Origin: Shewanella psychrophila
GTDB lineage: Bacteria; Pseudomonadota; Gammaproteobacteria; Enterobacterales; Shewanellaceae
NCBI RefSeq assembly: GCF_002005305.1
Contig: NZ_CP014782.1
Span: 3,286,001 to 3,350,000 of the forward strand
Reading direction: 5' to 3'
Length of the DNA: 64,000 bases
The position numbers were made by a program, and so were the translations under genes. A model generated the notes under the pieces. That model was not told where the DNA came from and ran no database searches. It worked only from the letters and a program-made list of their open reading frames with translations. This document shows, piece by piece, positions 53,047 through 62,651 of this stretch. How positions within the stretch are numbered: the first letter of the stretch is position 1; each line of letters opens with the position of its first letter.

Positions 53047-54672
53047 ATGGAACCCGCCATACTCATTATTACTCTAGCCTGTGGCATGCTCGTCAGTCGT
53101 GTAGGACTACCACCACTCATTGGCTACCTTGTCGCGGGATTTGTGTTATTTCTGTTTGGCATAGATGAGTCCAGTCTACCCTTGCTCGAGCAGCTCGCCG
53201 AGTTAGGTGTCACCCTGTTGCTCTTCGCCATCGGCCTCAAGTTAGACATCAAGAGCCTGTTTAAGGCCGAGGTGTGGGCAGGTTCGAGCCTACACATGAT
53301 TGGCTCCATGCTCTTTTTCATCCCATTACTCAAACTACTAGGCTTCATAGGCCTAGATCAACTCACGGATTTAGATTTAAATCAGCTAGCCCTGCTAGCC
53401 TTTGCCTTAAGCTTCTCCAGTACCATTTTCGCCGTAAAAGTGCTGGAAGATAAGGGTGACATGCAGTCCCTCTATGGCCGTGTAGCCATAGGTATTCTCA
53501 TCATGCAGGATATCTTCGCTGTCGCCTTCCTGACAATATCTAAAGGAGATATCCCCTCGGTATGGGCTTTTGGCTTACTCCTACTTCCCTTCGCTAAGCC
53601 GCTTATATACAAGGTGTTCGATCGTGTCGGTCATGGAGAGCTTCTGGTGTTGTTTGGCCTAGTCATGGCTCTGGTTCTCGGTGGTTGGCTCTTTGAAACT
53701 GTCGGCCTGAAACCCGACTTAGGTGCACTGATCATAGGAATCTTACTCGCGGGTCACCCTAAATCTTCTGAACTAGCCAAGTCTCTGTTTTATTTCAAGG
53801 AGCTCTTCCTGGTCGCCTTCTTCCTGACCGTAGGTCTCAACGGCCTGCCTAGCTTCTCGGACATAGGTCTGGCGACCATCTTAGTGTTAGTTATCCCATT
53901 GAAGATCGGCTTGTTCCTCTATCTACTGACCCGTTTCAAACTGAGATCCCGCACCTCACTCATGACCTCATTTAACTTAGGCAACTATAGTGAGTTTGGT
54001 CTTATTGTTGCAGCCGTTGCAACTACCAAAGGTTGGTTACCGTCTCAGTGGCTAGTGATCTTAGCCGTAGCCCTGAGTATTAGCTTCCTGTTTGCCGCGC
54101 CTTTAAATGCAATTTCCAGTCGCCTATATCAGAAATACCAAGGTAAATTACAGAAGCTTGAAAAGCATCCTTTGCACCCTGAAGATCGCCAGATCCCAGT
54201 TGGTAATCCACGCTTTTTAATCTTAGGGATGGGGCGAATAGGCAGCGGTGCATACGATGAACTCAGCGCTAAGTTCGATGGCGAGATCTTAGGCATAGAA
54301 CACAAACAGGATCTGGTCGACTATCATAAAGGCCAGAGGCGCCATGTAGTTCAGGGAGATGCCTCAGATACCGATTTTTGGGAAAAACTCGAATATGCTC
54401 CTAACCTTGAACTGGTATTGCTGGCCATGCCCCATCATATAGGTAACTTATTTGCCGCCGAACAACTACGCAGGCTAGATTACAAGGGAAAACTCAGTGC
54501 TATCGTTCAATATACTGAAGATGCAGAATCTTTAAAGGAGTCTGGAGTCCACAGTATCTACAATTTATATGAAGCAGCTGGTGCCGGTTTTGTCGATCAT
54601 GTGGTCAATGACTTGCTGCCAGAATCCCATGTGGCCTTATCTAACGCCGAAGAGATAAAGAACAAAGGGTAA
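53047..54672 (+). CDS. CPA2-family cation:proton antiporter with TrkA-N domain
   Basis: The 541-residue protein begins with about twelve membrane helices (residues 1-370; VGLPPLIGYLVAGFVLFLFGID, LGVTLLLFAIGLKLD, FSSTIFAVKVLEDKGDMQS) and ends with a Rossmann-type TrkA-N domain (about 395-515; FLILGMGRIGSGAYDEL) that binds NAD(H) or a nucleotide. The architecture is that of KefB/KefC-like antiporters, but no glutathione-sensing detail is clear, so no kef name is given. It probably exchanges K+ or Na+ for protons. It is alone, 125 bp after dsbD. Confidence 0.85.
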   Translation: MEPAILIITLACGMLVSRVGLPPLIGYLVAGFVLFLFGIDESSLPLLEQLAELGVTLLLFAIGLKLDIKSLFKAEVWAGSSLHMIGSMLFFIPLLKLLGFIGLDQLTDLDLNQLALLAFALSFSSTIFAVKVLEDKGDMQSLYGRVAIGILIMQDIFAVAFLTISKGDIPSVWAFGLLLLPFAKPLIYKVFDRVGHGELLVLFGLVMALVLGGWLFETVGLKPDLGALIIGILLAGHPKSSELAKSLFYFKELFLVAFFLTVGLNGLPSFSDIGLATILVLVIPLKIGLFLYLLTRFKLRSRTSLMTSFNLGNYSEFGLIVAAVATTKGWLPSQWLVILAVALSISFLFAAPLNAISSRLYQKYQGKLQKLEKHPLHPEDRQIPVGNPRFLILGMGRIGSGAYDELSAKFDGEILGIEHKQDLVDYHKGQRRHVVQGDASDTDFWEKLEYAPNLELVLLAMPHHIGNLFAAEQLRRLDYKGKLSAIVQYTEDAESLKESGVHSIYNLYEAAGAGFVDHVVNDLLPESHVALSNAEEIKNKG

Positions 54673-54763
54673 ATGTACACTCAAGAAATATAGACATTGT
54701 ATACATTATCCCAACAATCTAGTATTGTATTTCTCATCTGCATAAGATGGGAAATACTTTGCT

Positions 54764-55079
54764 GTGAACCAAGCCAACACAGAGTTAATACAAACTAACA
54801 TACCCACTCCACCGCGCGTTTATTTCTCTAGTCAGAGCAAGCGCTCTGGTGCCCTGTTACAGGCTATGCGCGCTATCCAGCACCTTAGTCACCTCCCCCT
54901 CTATCGCTGCTGGCTATGGTATCTGGGTCTATCCTCTCCATCTTGATCAGCAGACTTCCATCTGGCAGCTTGGTGTGCCAAAGCCTGTATCGAATTGCGA
55001 AGGCTATTACAATCAGCCTGAATTCAGCGCTGTCAGCCCAGATCTAAAGCATATTGCCATCGTCTGGAGTAGAAAATAG
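54764..55079 (+). pseudogene. Possible remnant of a WD40-like (PD40) protein
   Basis: In two overlapping frames short open runs code for YFSSQSKRSG (frame of 54764) and IWVYPLHLDQQTSIWQLG, then YYNQPEFSAVSPDLKHIAIVWSRK and a stop at 55079 (frame of 54849). The latter matches the PD40 beta-propeller pattern (Q-PEFS-PDG-IAF-S-R) of TolB-like proteins and of CadC-type winged-helix regulators. No intact gene fits, so it may be what is left of a regulator of the adjacent galactoside operon. The rest of the gap (54673-55148) is promoter-like AT-rich sequence. Confidence 0.4.
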
Positions 55080-55148
55080 CAGCACGAACAATCCAAACTT
55101 TATTATCTAATAAATCAAAAAGATAACAATAACAAAGGAATATTAACC

Positions 55149-58100
55149 TTGATAATTAACACACAGATGGCTGAAGAGTTAACCTTAAAAAAGTCGACTT
55201 CTACTCCCCACAAGAAAACTAGGCTGACTCGCCTGATAACCGCCAGCCTTATCTGCTTGAGTCTCCCCGCTCAGCTCGCCTTGGCTGCCGAACGTTGGCA
55301 AGATCACACCCTCTTTGAAGTAAACAAAGAAGCTCCCCATGCCAGTTTTTTTCCATACAGCTCTGTGAGCAATGCCGCTAAAGATGAATACAGCAATAGC
55401 AGTAACTTTCTAGATCTTAACGGGATCTGGCAATTTCATTACGCCAAAAATCCTAAATCCGCGCCTTCCGATTTTGCCAGTGCCTCTTTCGATAAGTCAG
55501 GTTGGAGCACCATTGAGGTTCCCGGTAACTGGGAAACTCAAGGCTATGGTCATGCCATCTACTTAGATGAACGCTATCCCTTCACTACGACCTGGCCAAA
55601 TGCACCAACCGAGCACAATCCCACAGGCAGTTACCGACGGGAAATAACCTTGCCCGATAATTGGCACGCAAAGCAGGTCTTCTTCCATGTAGGAGCCGCA
55701 CGGTCCTCCTTCACCTTGTTCGTCAATGGCAAAGAAGTGGGTTATAGCCAAGGGGCTAAGACTCCAGCCGAATTTGATATCACAACTTACCTAAAGACAG
55801 GTAAGAACCTGATCGCGATGAAGATCATCCGCTGGAGTGATGCCAGCTATCTTGAAAGCCAAGATATGCTACGCATGAGCGGCATAGAAAGAGATGTATA
55901 TCTTTACGCAACTGAGCAACAGAGAATTGCCGATATAGATGCAAGCTATCGGCTCAGCGTCGATCTTAGCCGCGCCAATATGGCACTGACACTCAAATTA
56001 AAGAATCACCATAAAAAGCAGAGAGTATCCCTAGATTACCAACTCTTCACTCCCACAGGCATTGAAATCGCTAAGGGAACTAAATCACTCAATTTAAACG
56101 ATGAGAGAGATGAACTATTCAAGTTTGCTGTTAAGCAGCCGCAACTGTGGAGCACCGAAACACCAGAACTGTATCAGCTTATCATCAGCCTAAGAGACAA
56201 GACTGGTGAATTACTCCAATCCAGTAGTCAGAAAATAGGCTTTCGCCATATCGAAATAAAAGGCGGCCAACTACTGGTCAACAACAAGGCCATCACGATA
56301 CGCGGCGTCGACCGCCACGAAACCGATCCAGAAACTGGCCATGTGGTCAGTCGTGAGAGCATGGAAAAAGATATACGCTTGATGAAACAAAGCAACATCA
56401 ACGCAGTGCGCTCGAGCCATTACCCTAACGATCCATACTGGCTGCAACTCGCTGACAAATATGGCATGTATATCATAGATGAAGCCAATATCGAGTCCCA
56501 TCCTCTGGCGATCGATGAAAAGACTCAGCTCGGCAACGAGATGAGCTGGCTGCCGGCCCATAAGGCCAGAGTTGAGCGTATGCTAGAGCGTGACAAGAAT
56601 CATCCCTCCATCATCATCTGGTCATTAGGCAACGAGGCGGGCGAAGGAAAATTATTTGAATCTCTTTATCATTGGGTAAAACAGCGAGATCCCAGCCGTC
56701 CAGTACAGTATGAACCAGCAGGCACACAAGCCTATACCGACATCGTCGCCCCCATGTACCCGTCCATCGAACGCATAGAAAAGTATGCAAAAAACCACAG
56801 CGACAGGCCACTGATCATGATCGAATATGCCCATGCCATGGGTAATTCTGTGGGTAATTTACAAGATTACTGGGATGTAATAGAGCAGTACCCTAACCTT
56901 CAAGGTGGCTTTATCTGGGACTGGGTCGATCAATCACTGGCCTTTACCAATGATAAAGGCCAAAAATATTGGGCCTACGGCAAGGATTATGAGCCGGATA
57001 TGCCTACTGACGGCAACTTTCTCAATAACGGCTTGGTGGATCCCGACCGCAACCCCCATCCACACTTGAGCCAGGTAAAAAAGGTGTATCAACCCATTGG
57101 ATTCGACAACTTCCACATAGATACCGCCGAGGTAAAATTTACCTTGAGTAACAAATACGACTTCAAAGACACCTCGGGCCTAGCGCTTAGCTGGTCACTG
57201 CAACAAGATGGCATATCGATCCGCAGCGGCCAGATGAAGATGCCAATCATTCCAGCCAATGAGAATAAAACTATTGAGCTTAATCTCGCATCTAAGCAAA
57301 CACTAAATCTCGATAAACGCTACGATTATCACCTGCTCGTCACCGCTCTGGTCGATAGCCCGCAACCCATGTTGCCCTCAGGCCACAGATTGGCTTTCGA
57401 GCAGATTAAGATCCAGCAGGCTTCACCTTCAATTAGCGAGTTCGACAAAAATAGCCGTATTAGCGAACAAGATGATTTATGGCTGCTTAGCCAGAAAGAT
57501 AACAGTTATGCCATCTCGAAGGATACAGGCTGGCTAACCCAAGTGAACACAGGCGGTGAATCTCAGATAAGCGCGCCCTTAATGGCAAACTTCTGGCGAG
57601 CACCGACAGATAATGACCTAGGTAATGGCCTGCCTAAGTGGGGTGATATTTGGCAAGATGCTGCCATTGAGCTTCAACTTGAGTCTATTGAACAGATCAA
57701 AAACAAGGGCCTTAGGGTGATCCAAGTCCACCCTACACTCGGCTTCAGCTTAATCAGCCTCTACCAGCTCAATACCAAGGGTGAGCTAGTGATAAAGAGT
57801 CAATTTAAACCGGGTGATAAGGTGCTAGCGGATCTTCCCAGATTTGGCTTCAGCACTCGACTGCCTTTCGATCGACGATTTATGAGTTACTTCGGTCGTG
57901 GACCGGAAGAAACCTACGCCGATCGCATCACGGGCAATCCACTCGGTTGGTATCAATTGCCTATCGAAAAGCTGTACCACCGCTATTCTCGCCCACAAGA
58001 GACAGGCCAACGCACTCAGGTACGATATGCAGCCGTAACCAATAATGAAGGTCGCGGCTTAATGGCCATCGCCGCTAAAGAGTTACAGACCAGCTTATGG

Positions 58101-58376
58101 CCCTTCTCTCAAACCGATATCGACTTTAGATCCCATCATGCTCAAAGCTCGGCTTCGGGGTTAGTACCAGTCACTAAAAACCATGGCGCAGAGATCCCAA
58201 TTCGGGATTTTGTGACCTGGAATATCGATTACAAACAAATGGGGGTTGGCGGTGATACCTCATGGGGTAGACCGGTACATAAGCAATATCATATTCAGGC
58301 CCAGCCCATGCTCTTTGAGTTTAGACTTGTGCCCATCGATTCCAGTAGCCAACTGCAGCAGCTAGCCAGAGACTAG
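55149..58376 (+). CDS. Exported GH2 beta-galactosidase
   Basis: A TTG start with AAGGAA 8 nt upstream is used; an ATG at 55167 is an alternative. The 1075-residue precursor has a basic N-terminus and a signal-peptide-like helix (about residues 29-46, ends LALA). The rest is LacZ-like: sugar-binding and immunoglobulin-like domains, a TIM barrel with acid/base Glu496 (WSLGNEAGEG) and nucleophile Glu559 (IMIEYAHAMGN), and a C-terminal beta-gal small-chain-like domain. E. coli LacZ is cytoplasmic, whereas this one should be periplasmic or outside. It is followed by a sugar transporter, galK and galM, so it feeds galactose into that route. Confidence 0.92.
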   Translation: MIINTQMAEELTLKKSTSTPHKKTRLTRLITASLICLSLPAQLALAAERWQDHTLFEVNKEAPHASFFPYSSVSNAAKDEYSNSSNFLDLNGIWQFHYAKNPKSAPSDFASASFDKSGWSTIEVPGNWETQGYGHAIYLDERYPFTTTWPNAPTEHNPTGSYRREITLPDNWHAKQVFFHVGAARSSFTLFVNGKEVGYSQGAKTPAEFDITTYLKTGKNLIAMKIIRWSDASYLESQDMLRMSGIERDVYLYATEQQRIADIDASYRLSVDLSRANMALTLKLKNHHKKQRVSLDYQLFTPTGIEIAKGTKSLNLNDERDELFKFAVKQPQLWSTETPELYQLIISLRDKTGELLQSSSQKIGFRHIEIKGGQLLVNNKAITIRGVDRHETDPETGHVVSRESMEKDIRLMKQSNINAVRSSHYPNDPYWLQLADKYGMYIIDEANIESHPLAIDEKTQLGNEMSWLPAHKARVERMLERDKNHPSIIIWSLGNEAGEGKLFESLYHWVKQRDPSRPVQYEPAGTQAYTDIVAPMYPSIERIEKYAKNHSDRPLIMIEYAHAMGNSVGNLQDYWDVIEQYPNLQGGFIWDWVDQSLAFTNDKGQKYWAYGKDYEPDMPTDGNFLNNGLVDPDRNPHPHLSQVKKVYQPIGFDNFHIDTAEVKFTLSNKYDFKDTSGLALSWSLQQDGISIRSGQMKMPIIPANENKTIELNLASKQTLNLDKRYDYHLLVTALVDSPQPMLPSGHRLAFEQIKIQQASPSISEFDKNSRISEQDDLWLLSQKDNSYAISKDTGWLTQVNTGGESQISAPLMANFWRAPTDNDLGNGLPKWGDIWQDAAIELQLESIEQIKNKGLRVIQVHPTLGFSLISLYQLNTKGELVIKSQFKPGDKVLADLPRFGFSTRLPFDRRFMSYFGRGPEETYADRITGNPLGWYQLPIEKLYHRYSRPQETGQRTQVRYAAVTNNEGRGLMAIAAKELQTSLWPFSQTDIDFRSHHAQSSASGLVPVTKNHGAEIPIRDFVTWNIDYKQMGVGGDTSWGRPVHKQYHIQAQPMLFEFRLVPIDSSSQLQQLARD

Positions 58377-58496
58377 TTAAAATCTGAGTATTCCTGTTGC
58401 CTTAGACACTGGTTTTAACAACTGGTTTAATAGCCACGGGCTTACTCTAGTCTAAAAAATATTAGTGTAAACATAGAATAAGAAAAGGAAATCAAG

Positions 58497-59921
58497 ATGG
58501 AACAGATCATTCAACTGGTCATATTTTTTGGCCTAACGGCGACGGTGGGACTCATTACCTATCTAAAATGCCGCAACATCAAACGAGATGCCAACGACAG
58601 TAAAGATTACTTTTTAGCTGGCGGCGGCCTAAGTTGGGTGGTCGTAGCAGGATCCTTGATGATGACAAACATCAGCGCCGAGCAGATAGTCGGCATGAAT
58701 GGTGCTCAGGCATTGCTCGTTGCCTGGTGGGAAATCGGTGCCGCCATCGGCCTGATCATTCTGGCAAAATGGCTCATCCCTATCTACTACAAATATAACT
58801 GTACGACCACCACTGAGCTGCTGGAGCGCAAGTACAATGATAAGGGCATTCGAGCCATGGTCTCGGTGCTCTTTATGCTAGGTTATGCCTTCATCTTGTT
58901 ACCTGTGGTGCTCTACACTGGCTCTCTGTTTATGAAGTCTATGTTTGGCCTACAGATATCCGTCACCATGTTGGCCATTATCTTCGCCGTTGTTGGCGCC
59001 GTTTATGCCATCTTCGGCGGCCTCAGAGCCATTGCCATATCAGACACATTAAACGGCATAGGCCTGATAGCCATGGGAATTATTGTCTCTTACTTAGCCA
59101 TGAACGCTATTAACTGGGATCTCTCGGGTATCCCGGTTGAACGCATCACCCTGATTGGCGATGATAATTCAGACATACCCTGGCATACCTTGCTAACTGG
59201 CATGGTGTTCATTCAGATCTTCTATTGGGGAACCAATATGGTGATCACCCAAAGAGCGCTGGCTGCCAAGTCTGTCGAAGAAGCGCAGAAAGGTCTTTAC
59301 GCCGCGGTGGTGATGAAATTAATTGTGCCTTTCATTGTTGTGCTCCCTGGCATTGTCGCCTTCAAGTTATATGGTGATGTGGGCGATGTCGCTTATGGGA
59401 GGCTGGTTGGTGACTTATTGCCATCTTGGTTATCCGGCGCCTTCGCCGCAGTGATTGCAGGCGCTGTGCTAAGCTCATTTAACTCTTGCCTTAACTCGGC
59501 GGCAGCCCTCTATACTTGTGATATTCACCAAAACTACATCAACCCAAATGCAGACGTGCGTAAGATAGGCACGCGTGTAGCCTTAGTCTTCACCTTAATC
59601 TCGGTCGCTTTGGTTCCTATTTTTGCACAATCTGAGAGTATCATCTCCTTGCTGCAGCAACTCAACGGCCTTTACTCTATGCCTGTGTTAGCCGCTTTTA
59701 TCTGTGCCTTGGTGTTTAAGAATGTTCACGCAAAAGCGATCAAGATTGGCCTAGTCTTTGGTGTACTTGTCTACGCCATATTCACCTTCGTTTGGAGTCC
59801 TTTTCACTTCATACATATGATGGCGATCACCCTGTTTACGACCATCTTAGTCACCCTGTTATTGAGTAAATTTGTCTTCGGAGACCAAGTGATAGCGCCT
59901 GTAGCAGTCACAGAGAGCTAG
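58497..59921 (+). CDS. SSS-family sodium/galactose-type symporter
   Basis: The 474-residue protein has about twelve to thirteen membrane helices and SSS hallmarks: KDYFLAGGGLSWWVVAGSL-like start (here LSWVVVAGSLMMTNISAEQIVGMNG), IFGGLRAIAISDTLNGIGLI, LAAKSVEEAQKGLYAAVVMKLIVPFIVVLPGI and SSFNSCLNSAAALYTCDI. The EAQKG...LKLIVPF block closely resembles that of Vibrio vSGLT, which is 543 residues, so it lacks the last helix. It should import galactose or another hexose with Na+. It lies between the beta-galactosidase and galK genes, which fits galactose as substrate. Confidence 0.9.
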   Translation: MEQIIQLVIFFGLTATVGLITYLKCRNIKRDANDSKDYFLAGGGLSWVVVAGSLMMTNISAEQIVGMNGAQALLVAWWEIGAAIGLIILAKWLIPIYYKYNCTTTTELLERKYNDKGIRAMVSVLFMLGYAFILLPVVLYTGSLFMKSMFGLQISVTMLAIIFAVVGAVYAIFGGLRAIAISDTLNGIGLIAMGIIVSYLAMNAINWDLSGIPVERITLIGDDNSDIPWHTLLTGMVFIQIFYWGTNMVITQRALAAKSVEEAQKGLYAAVVMKLIVPFIVVLPGIVAFKLYGDVGDVAYGRLVGDLLPSWLSGAFAAVIAGAVLSSFNSCLNSAAALYTCDIHQNYINPNADVRKIGTRVALVFTLISVALVPIFAQSESIISLLQQLNGLYSMPVLAAFICALVFKNVHAKAIKIGLVFGVLVYAIFTFVWSPFHFIHMMAITLFTTILVTLLLSKFVFGDQVIAPVAVTES

Positions 59922-59956
59922 GTCTAATCGATGACACTCATAATGTCTTGATGAAA

Positions 59957-60000
59957 AAAGAGCGAACTTAGCTAGCTGAGCTAGTGAGTTGTCGCTCTTT
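59957..60000 (+). terminator. Terminator after the symporter gene
   Basis: AAAGAGCGA (59957-59965) pairs with TCGCTCTTT (59992-60000), with an inner AGCTAG/CTAGCT-type stem, followed by ATTCT. The remaining 291 bp before galK hold a TATAAA near 60137 that may be a promoter, so galK-galM may have a transcript of their own. Confidence 0.7.
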
Positions 60001-60291
60001 ATTCTATGCTGAAACTTATCCCTAAACCGACGAGTTAACCTATGAAAAGATGTAAAAATCAGCCCAAACTTATTGATTGAGCCATTTTGCATAAGAATGT
60101 CGAAAAACTCAGTTACAGCCCCGTCTTACTCATGCTATAAAAACCTATGTAATATTTATTTACATATTTAGCTGGTGATACATAAACTAGATACCAAGCA
60201 AGTAAGATAAAGCGGCCAACAAGTGCCGTATTTAAACTTCTGCCTAATGGCAGTTATTAAGCAAACTATTTTATAAGGGAAGCTTTAAAGC

Positions 60292-61458
60292 ATGTCGAAT
60301 CCCGCACAGCGCGCGAACAAATTATTTGTGCAAACCTTTGGCACAACTGCAGACGATCTTTACCTGGCTCCTGGTCGGGTTAACTTGATCGGAGAACACA
60401 CAGATTACAATGATGGCTTTGTCTTACCAGCAGCCATCAATTTTCATACGGTTATCGCAGTCAAACGTCGAGATGATGATATCTATCGCGCCGTATCAGA
60501 TGCTTTCCCTGGGGACATTAAAGAGTGGACCTTCGGTCAGGAAGGCAAGATGGATCCTGATGATGGCTGGGTTAATTACCTTAAAGGATTCACTGCAGCG
60601 ATGGCAGTTACTGGACTCACAGCTAAAGGATTAGACATCTCAGTTGTTGGTAATGTGCCGTTAGGCGCAGGCCTCTCATCGTCGGCGGCCTTAGAAGTAG
60701 CCTTCGGCACCGCTGTCAACGATTGCAGCCAGCTTAGGCTTTCGCCCTTAGCGGTAGCTCAGATGGCTCAGCGCGGTGAAAATCAATACGTCGGCTGCGC
60801 CTGCGGTATCATGGATCAGATGATCAGCGCCCTAGGTGAACAAGATCATGCCCTGCTCATCGATTGTGAAGACTTAGACAGTGAGCCGGTTCATATTCCT
60901 GACAGTTTGAGTCTTATCATAGTGAACTCAAATGTGCAGCGTGGGCTGGTGGACTCGGAATACAACCTAAGACGTGAACAATGCGAGGCCGTCGCCGAAC
61001 ACTTCGGAGTTGAGAGCCTCAGGCACGTAGAACTCTGCCAACTTGAAGCGGCTAAATCTGAACTGTCCGATGTCTGCTATAGACGTGCACGGCATGTGCT
61101 GACCGAAAACCGCAGAACCCAACATGCCAGCCATGCATTAGAAGCCGGAAATATAACTAAATTAAGCGAGTTAATGGCACAATCCCACGCCTCTATGCGT
61201 GATGATTTCGAAATCACTGTGCCAGAAATCGATACCTTAGTCGAAATCATCTCACGAGTCATCGGCGAGCGCGGTGGCGTGAGAATGACAGGTGGAGGCT
61301 TTGGTGGTTGTATCGTCGCCTTAGTGGATCACGCCTTAACTGATGCAGTAGTCGAAGCTATTGAGAGTCAATACGCGACTAAAACAGGATTAGAAGCCAC
61401 AGTTTACCTCTGCTCCGCTAGTGCTGGCGCGACACGAGTAGATGAAGAGGTTTATTAA
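60292..61458 (+). CDS. galK: Galactokinase
   Basis: A typical 388-residue galactokinase of the GHMP family: GRVNLIGEHTDYNDGFVLPAA (galactose signature, in outline), PLGAGLSSSAALEVA (ATP loop), CGIMDQMISALG and MTGGGFGGC. It phosphorylates galactose at C1 with ATP in the cytoplasm. The Leloir enzymes galT and galE are not in the window. The gene has AGGGAAGC upstream, and a CTAG hairpin separates it from galM. Confidence 0.95.
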   Translation: MSNPAQRANKLFVQTFGTTADDLYLAPGRVNLIGEHTDYNDGFVLPAAINFHTVIAVKRRDDDIYRAVSDAFPGDIKEWTFGQEGKMDPDDGWVNYLKGFTAAMAVTGLTAKGLDISVVGNVPLGAGLSSSAALEVAFGTAVNDCSQLRLSPLAVAQMAQRGENQYVGCACGIMDQMISALGEQDHALLIDCEDLDSEPVHIPDSLSLIIVNSNVQRGLVDSEYNLRREQCEAVAEHFGVESLRHVELCQLEAAKSELSDVCYRRARHVLTENRRTQHASHALEAGNITKLSELMAQSHASMRDDFEITVPEIDTLVEIISRVIGERGGVRMTGGGFGGCIVALVDHALTDAVVEAIESQYATKTGLEATVYLCSASAGATRVDEEVY

Positions 61459-61484
61459 AAATAACTAAGATGACTAGAGTTAGC

Positions 61485-61506
61485 TCCTAGGCCTTAGGGC
61501 CTAGGA
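61485..61506 (+). terminator. CTAG hairpin between galK and galM
   Basis: TCCTAGGCC (61485-61493) pairs with GGCCTAGGA (61498-61506) around TTAG. No T-run; read-through to galM is likely. Confidence 0.65.
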
Positions 61507-61548
61507 ACCAGAATTTTGACTGCACATAATTCAATTTAAGGATATCCC

Positions 61549-62583
61549 ATGGTACGTTTTCGCCCGCTAGACTCCTGGACCGATCCTCGTGGGGGTCAAA
61601 TTGAACGTGTCAGGATAGATAATGGCATCATCGCCATAGAAGTCTTGAGTTTAGGTGGCATCATACGCTCTTTATGGACTCCAGATCGTCATGGCGAGCG
61701 TGGAAATATCGTGCTTGGCTGTGACTCTATCGAAGATTACCTTAAACAAGACGCTCACTTAGGTGCCATCGCCGGTAGATATGCAAATCGTATAGCCAAT
61801 GGCAGGATGAGTTTCGGTGATGATGAATATCAGCTTGATATCAATCAGGCGAGTCATTGCCTCCATGGAGGGAGCGAAGGTTTTAATCGCAAGCGCTGGC
61901 ATATGGGTCAACTGCCAGATGGTGTTCGTCTTAATTTAGTTAGCCCAGATGGCGATATGGGATTCCCAGGGATCTGCAATGTGCAGTTAGATTATCGATT
62001 AGTTGGAAATAATCTCTATATGGAGATCTTTGCCGCCGTCAATAAACCTTGCCCCATTAGCTTGACTCAACATAGTTATTTTAATCTTGAGGGTAGCGGT
62101 TCAACGAACAACAGAGGTCATCAATTACAGATAGAGACCACCAGCATGCTTGCTCTGGACGAGTCAGGTATTCCCACTGGAATAACAGATACTTCGGGTT
62201 CTCTGCTGGATTTTCGCCGCGCTAAAGCCTTCTCTATCGCCCAGGATAGTGAGGAGTTTGTCTCCACATCCGGGATAGATCATTGCTATCTAACGAACTG
62301 TTCGGGGGCAGAAATGACTCGCTTTGGCTGCCTTAGCGCACCTGAGTCCGGCAGAAGTATGACCCTATATACCAATCAGCCCGGTGTACAGGTTTACGGA
62401 GCAAATTACCTTGGTGGCAACCCGGGAAAAGGTGGGCAAGCGCTAAAATCCCATCAAGCCATTTGTATCGAACCCCAACAGCTTCCTGATGGTGCCAACC
62501 AACCCACTCTCGAGGCCGATCCCTGGATAAAACCTGAAGAGGTTTATCACCATATCAGTCGCTATGAATTTAATACGTTTTAA
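61549..62583 (+). CDS. galM: Galactose mutarotase (aldose 1-epimerase)
   Basis: The 344-residue protein has aldose 1-epimerase motifs: GAIAGRYANRIANGRM, CLHGGSEGFNRKRW with catalytic His, TQHSYFNLEG with the second His, and the late QVYGANYL and CIEPQQLPDG with the catalytic Glu. It interconverts alpha and beta anomers so that galactokinase, which needs alpha-D-galactose, can act on the beta anomer freed from galactosides. It lies 90 bp after galK. A CTAG hairpin ends the cluster. Confidence 0.94.
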   Translation: MVRFRPLDSWTDPRGGQIERVRIDNGIIAIEVLSLGGIIRSLWTPDRHGERGNIVLGCDSIEDYLKQDAHLGAIAGRYANRIANGRMSFGDDEYQLDINQASHCLHGGSEGFNRKRWHMGQLPDGVRLNLVSPDGDMGFPGICNVQLDYRLVGNNLYMEIFAAVNKPCPISLTQHSYFNLEGSGSTNNRGHQLQIETTSMLALDESGIPTGITDTSGSLLDFRRAKAFSIAQDSEEFVSTSGIDHCYLTNCSGAEMTRFGCLSAPESGRSMTLYTNQPGVQVYGANYLGGNPGKGGQALKSHQAICIEPQQLPDGANQPTLEADPWIKPEEVYHHISRYEFNTF

Positions 62584-62590
62584 GATGGAA

Positions 62591-62620
62591 AAGCGCCTAG
62601 GCTTTAGACCCTAGGCGCTT
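62591..62620 (+). terminator. CTAG hairpin after galM
   Basis: AAGCGCCTAGG (62591-62601) and CCTAGGCGCTT (62610-62620) form a perfect 11-bp stem around CTTTAGAC, 7 bp after the galM stop. It may end the galactoside transcript and serve the convergent gene. Confidence 0.7.
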
Positions 62621-62651
62621 ACATTCTTTCGACAGGCAAGTGTTGAGAAAA

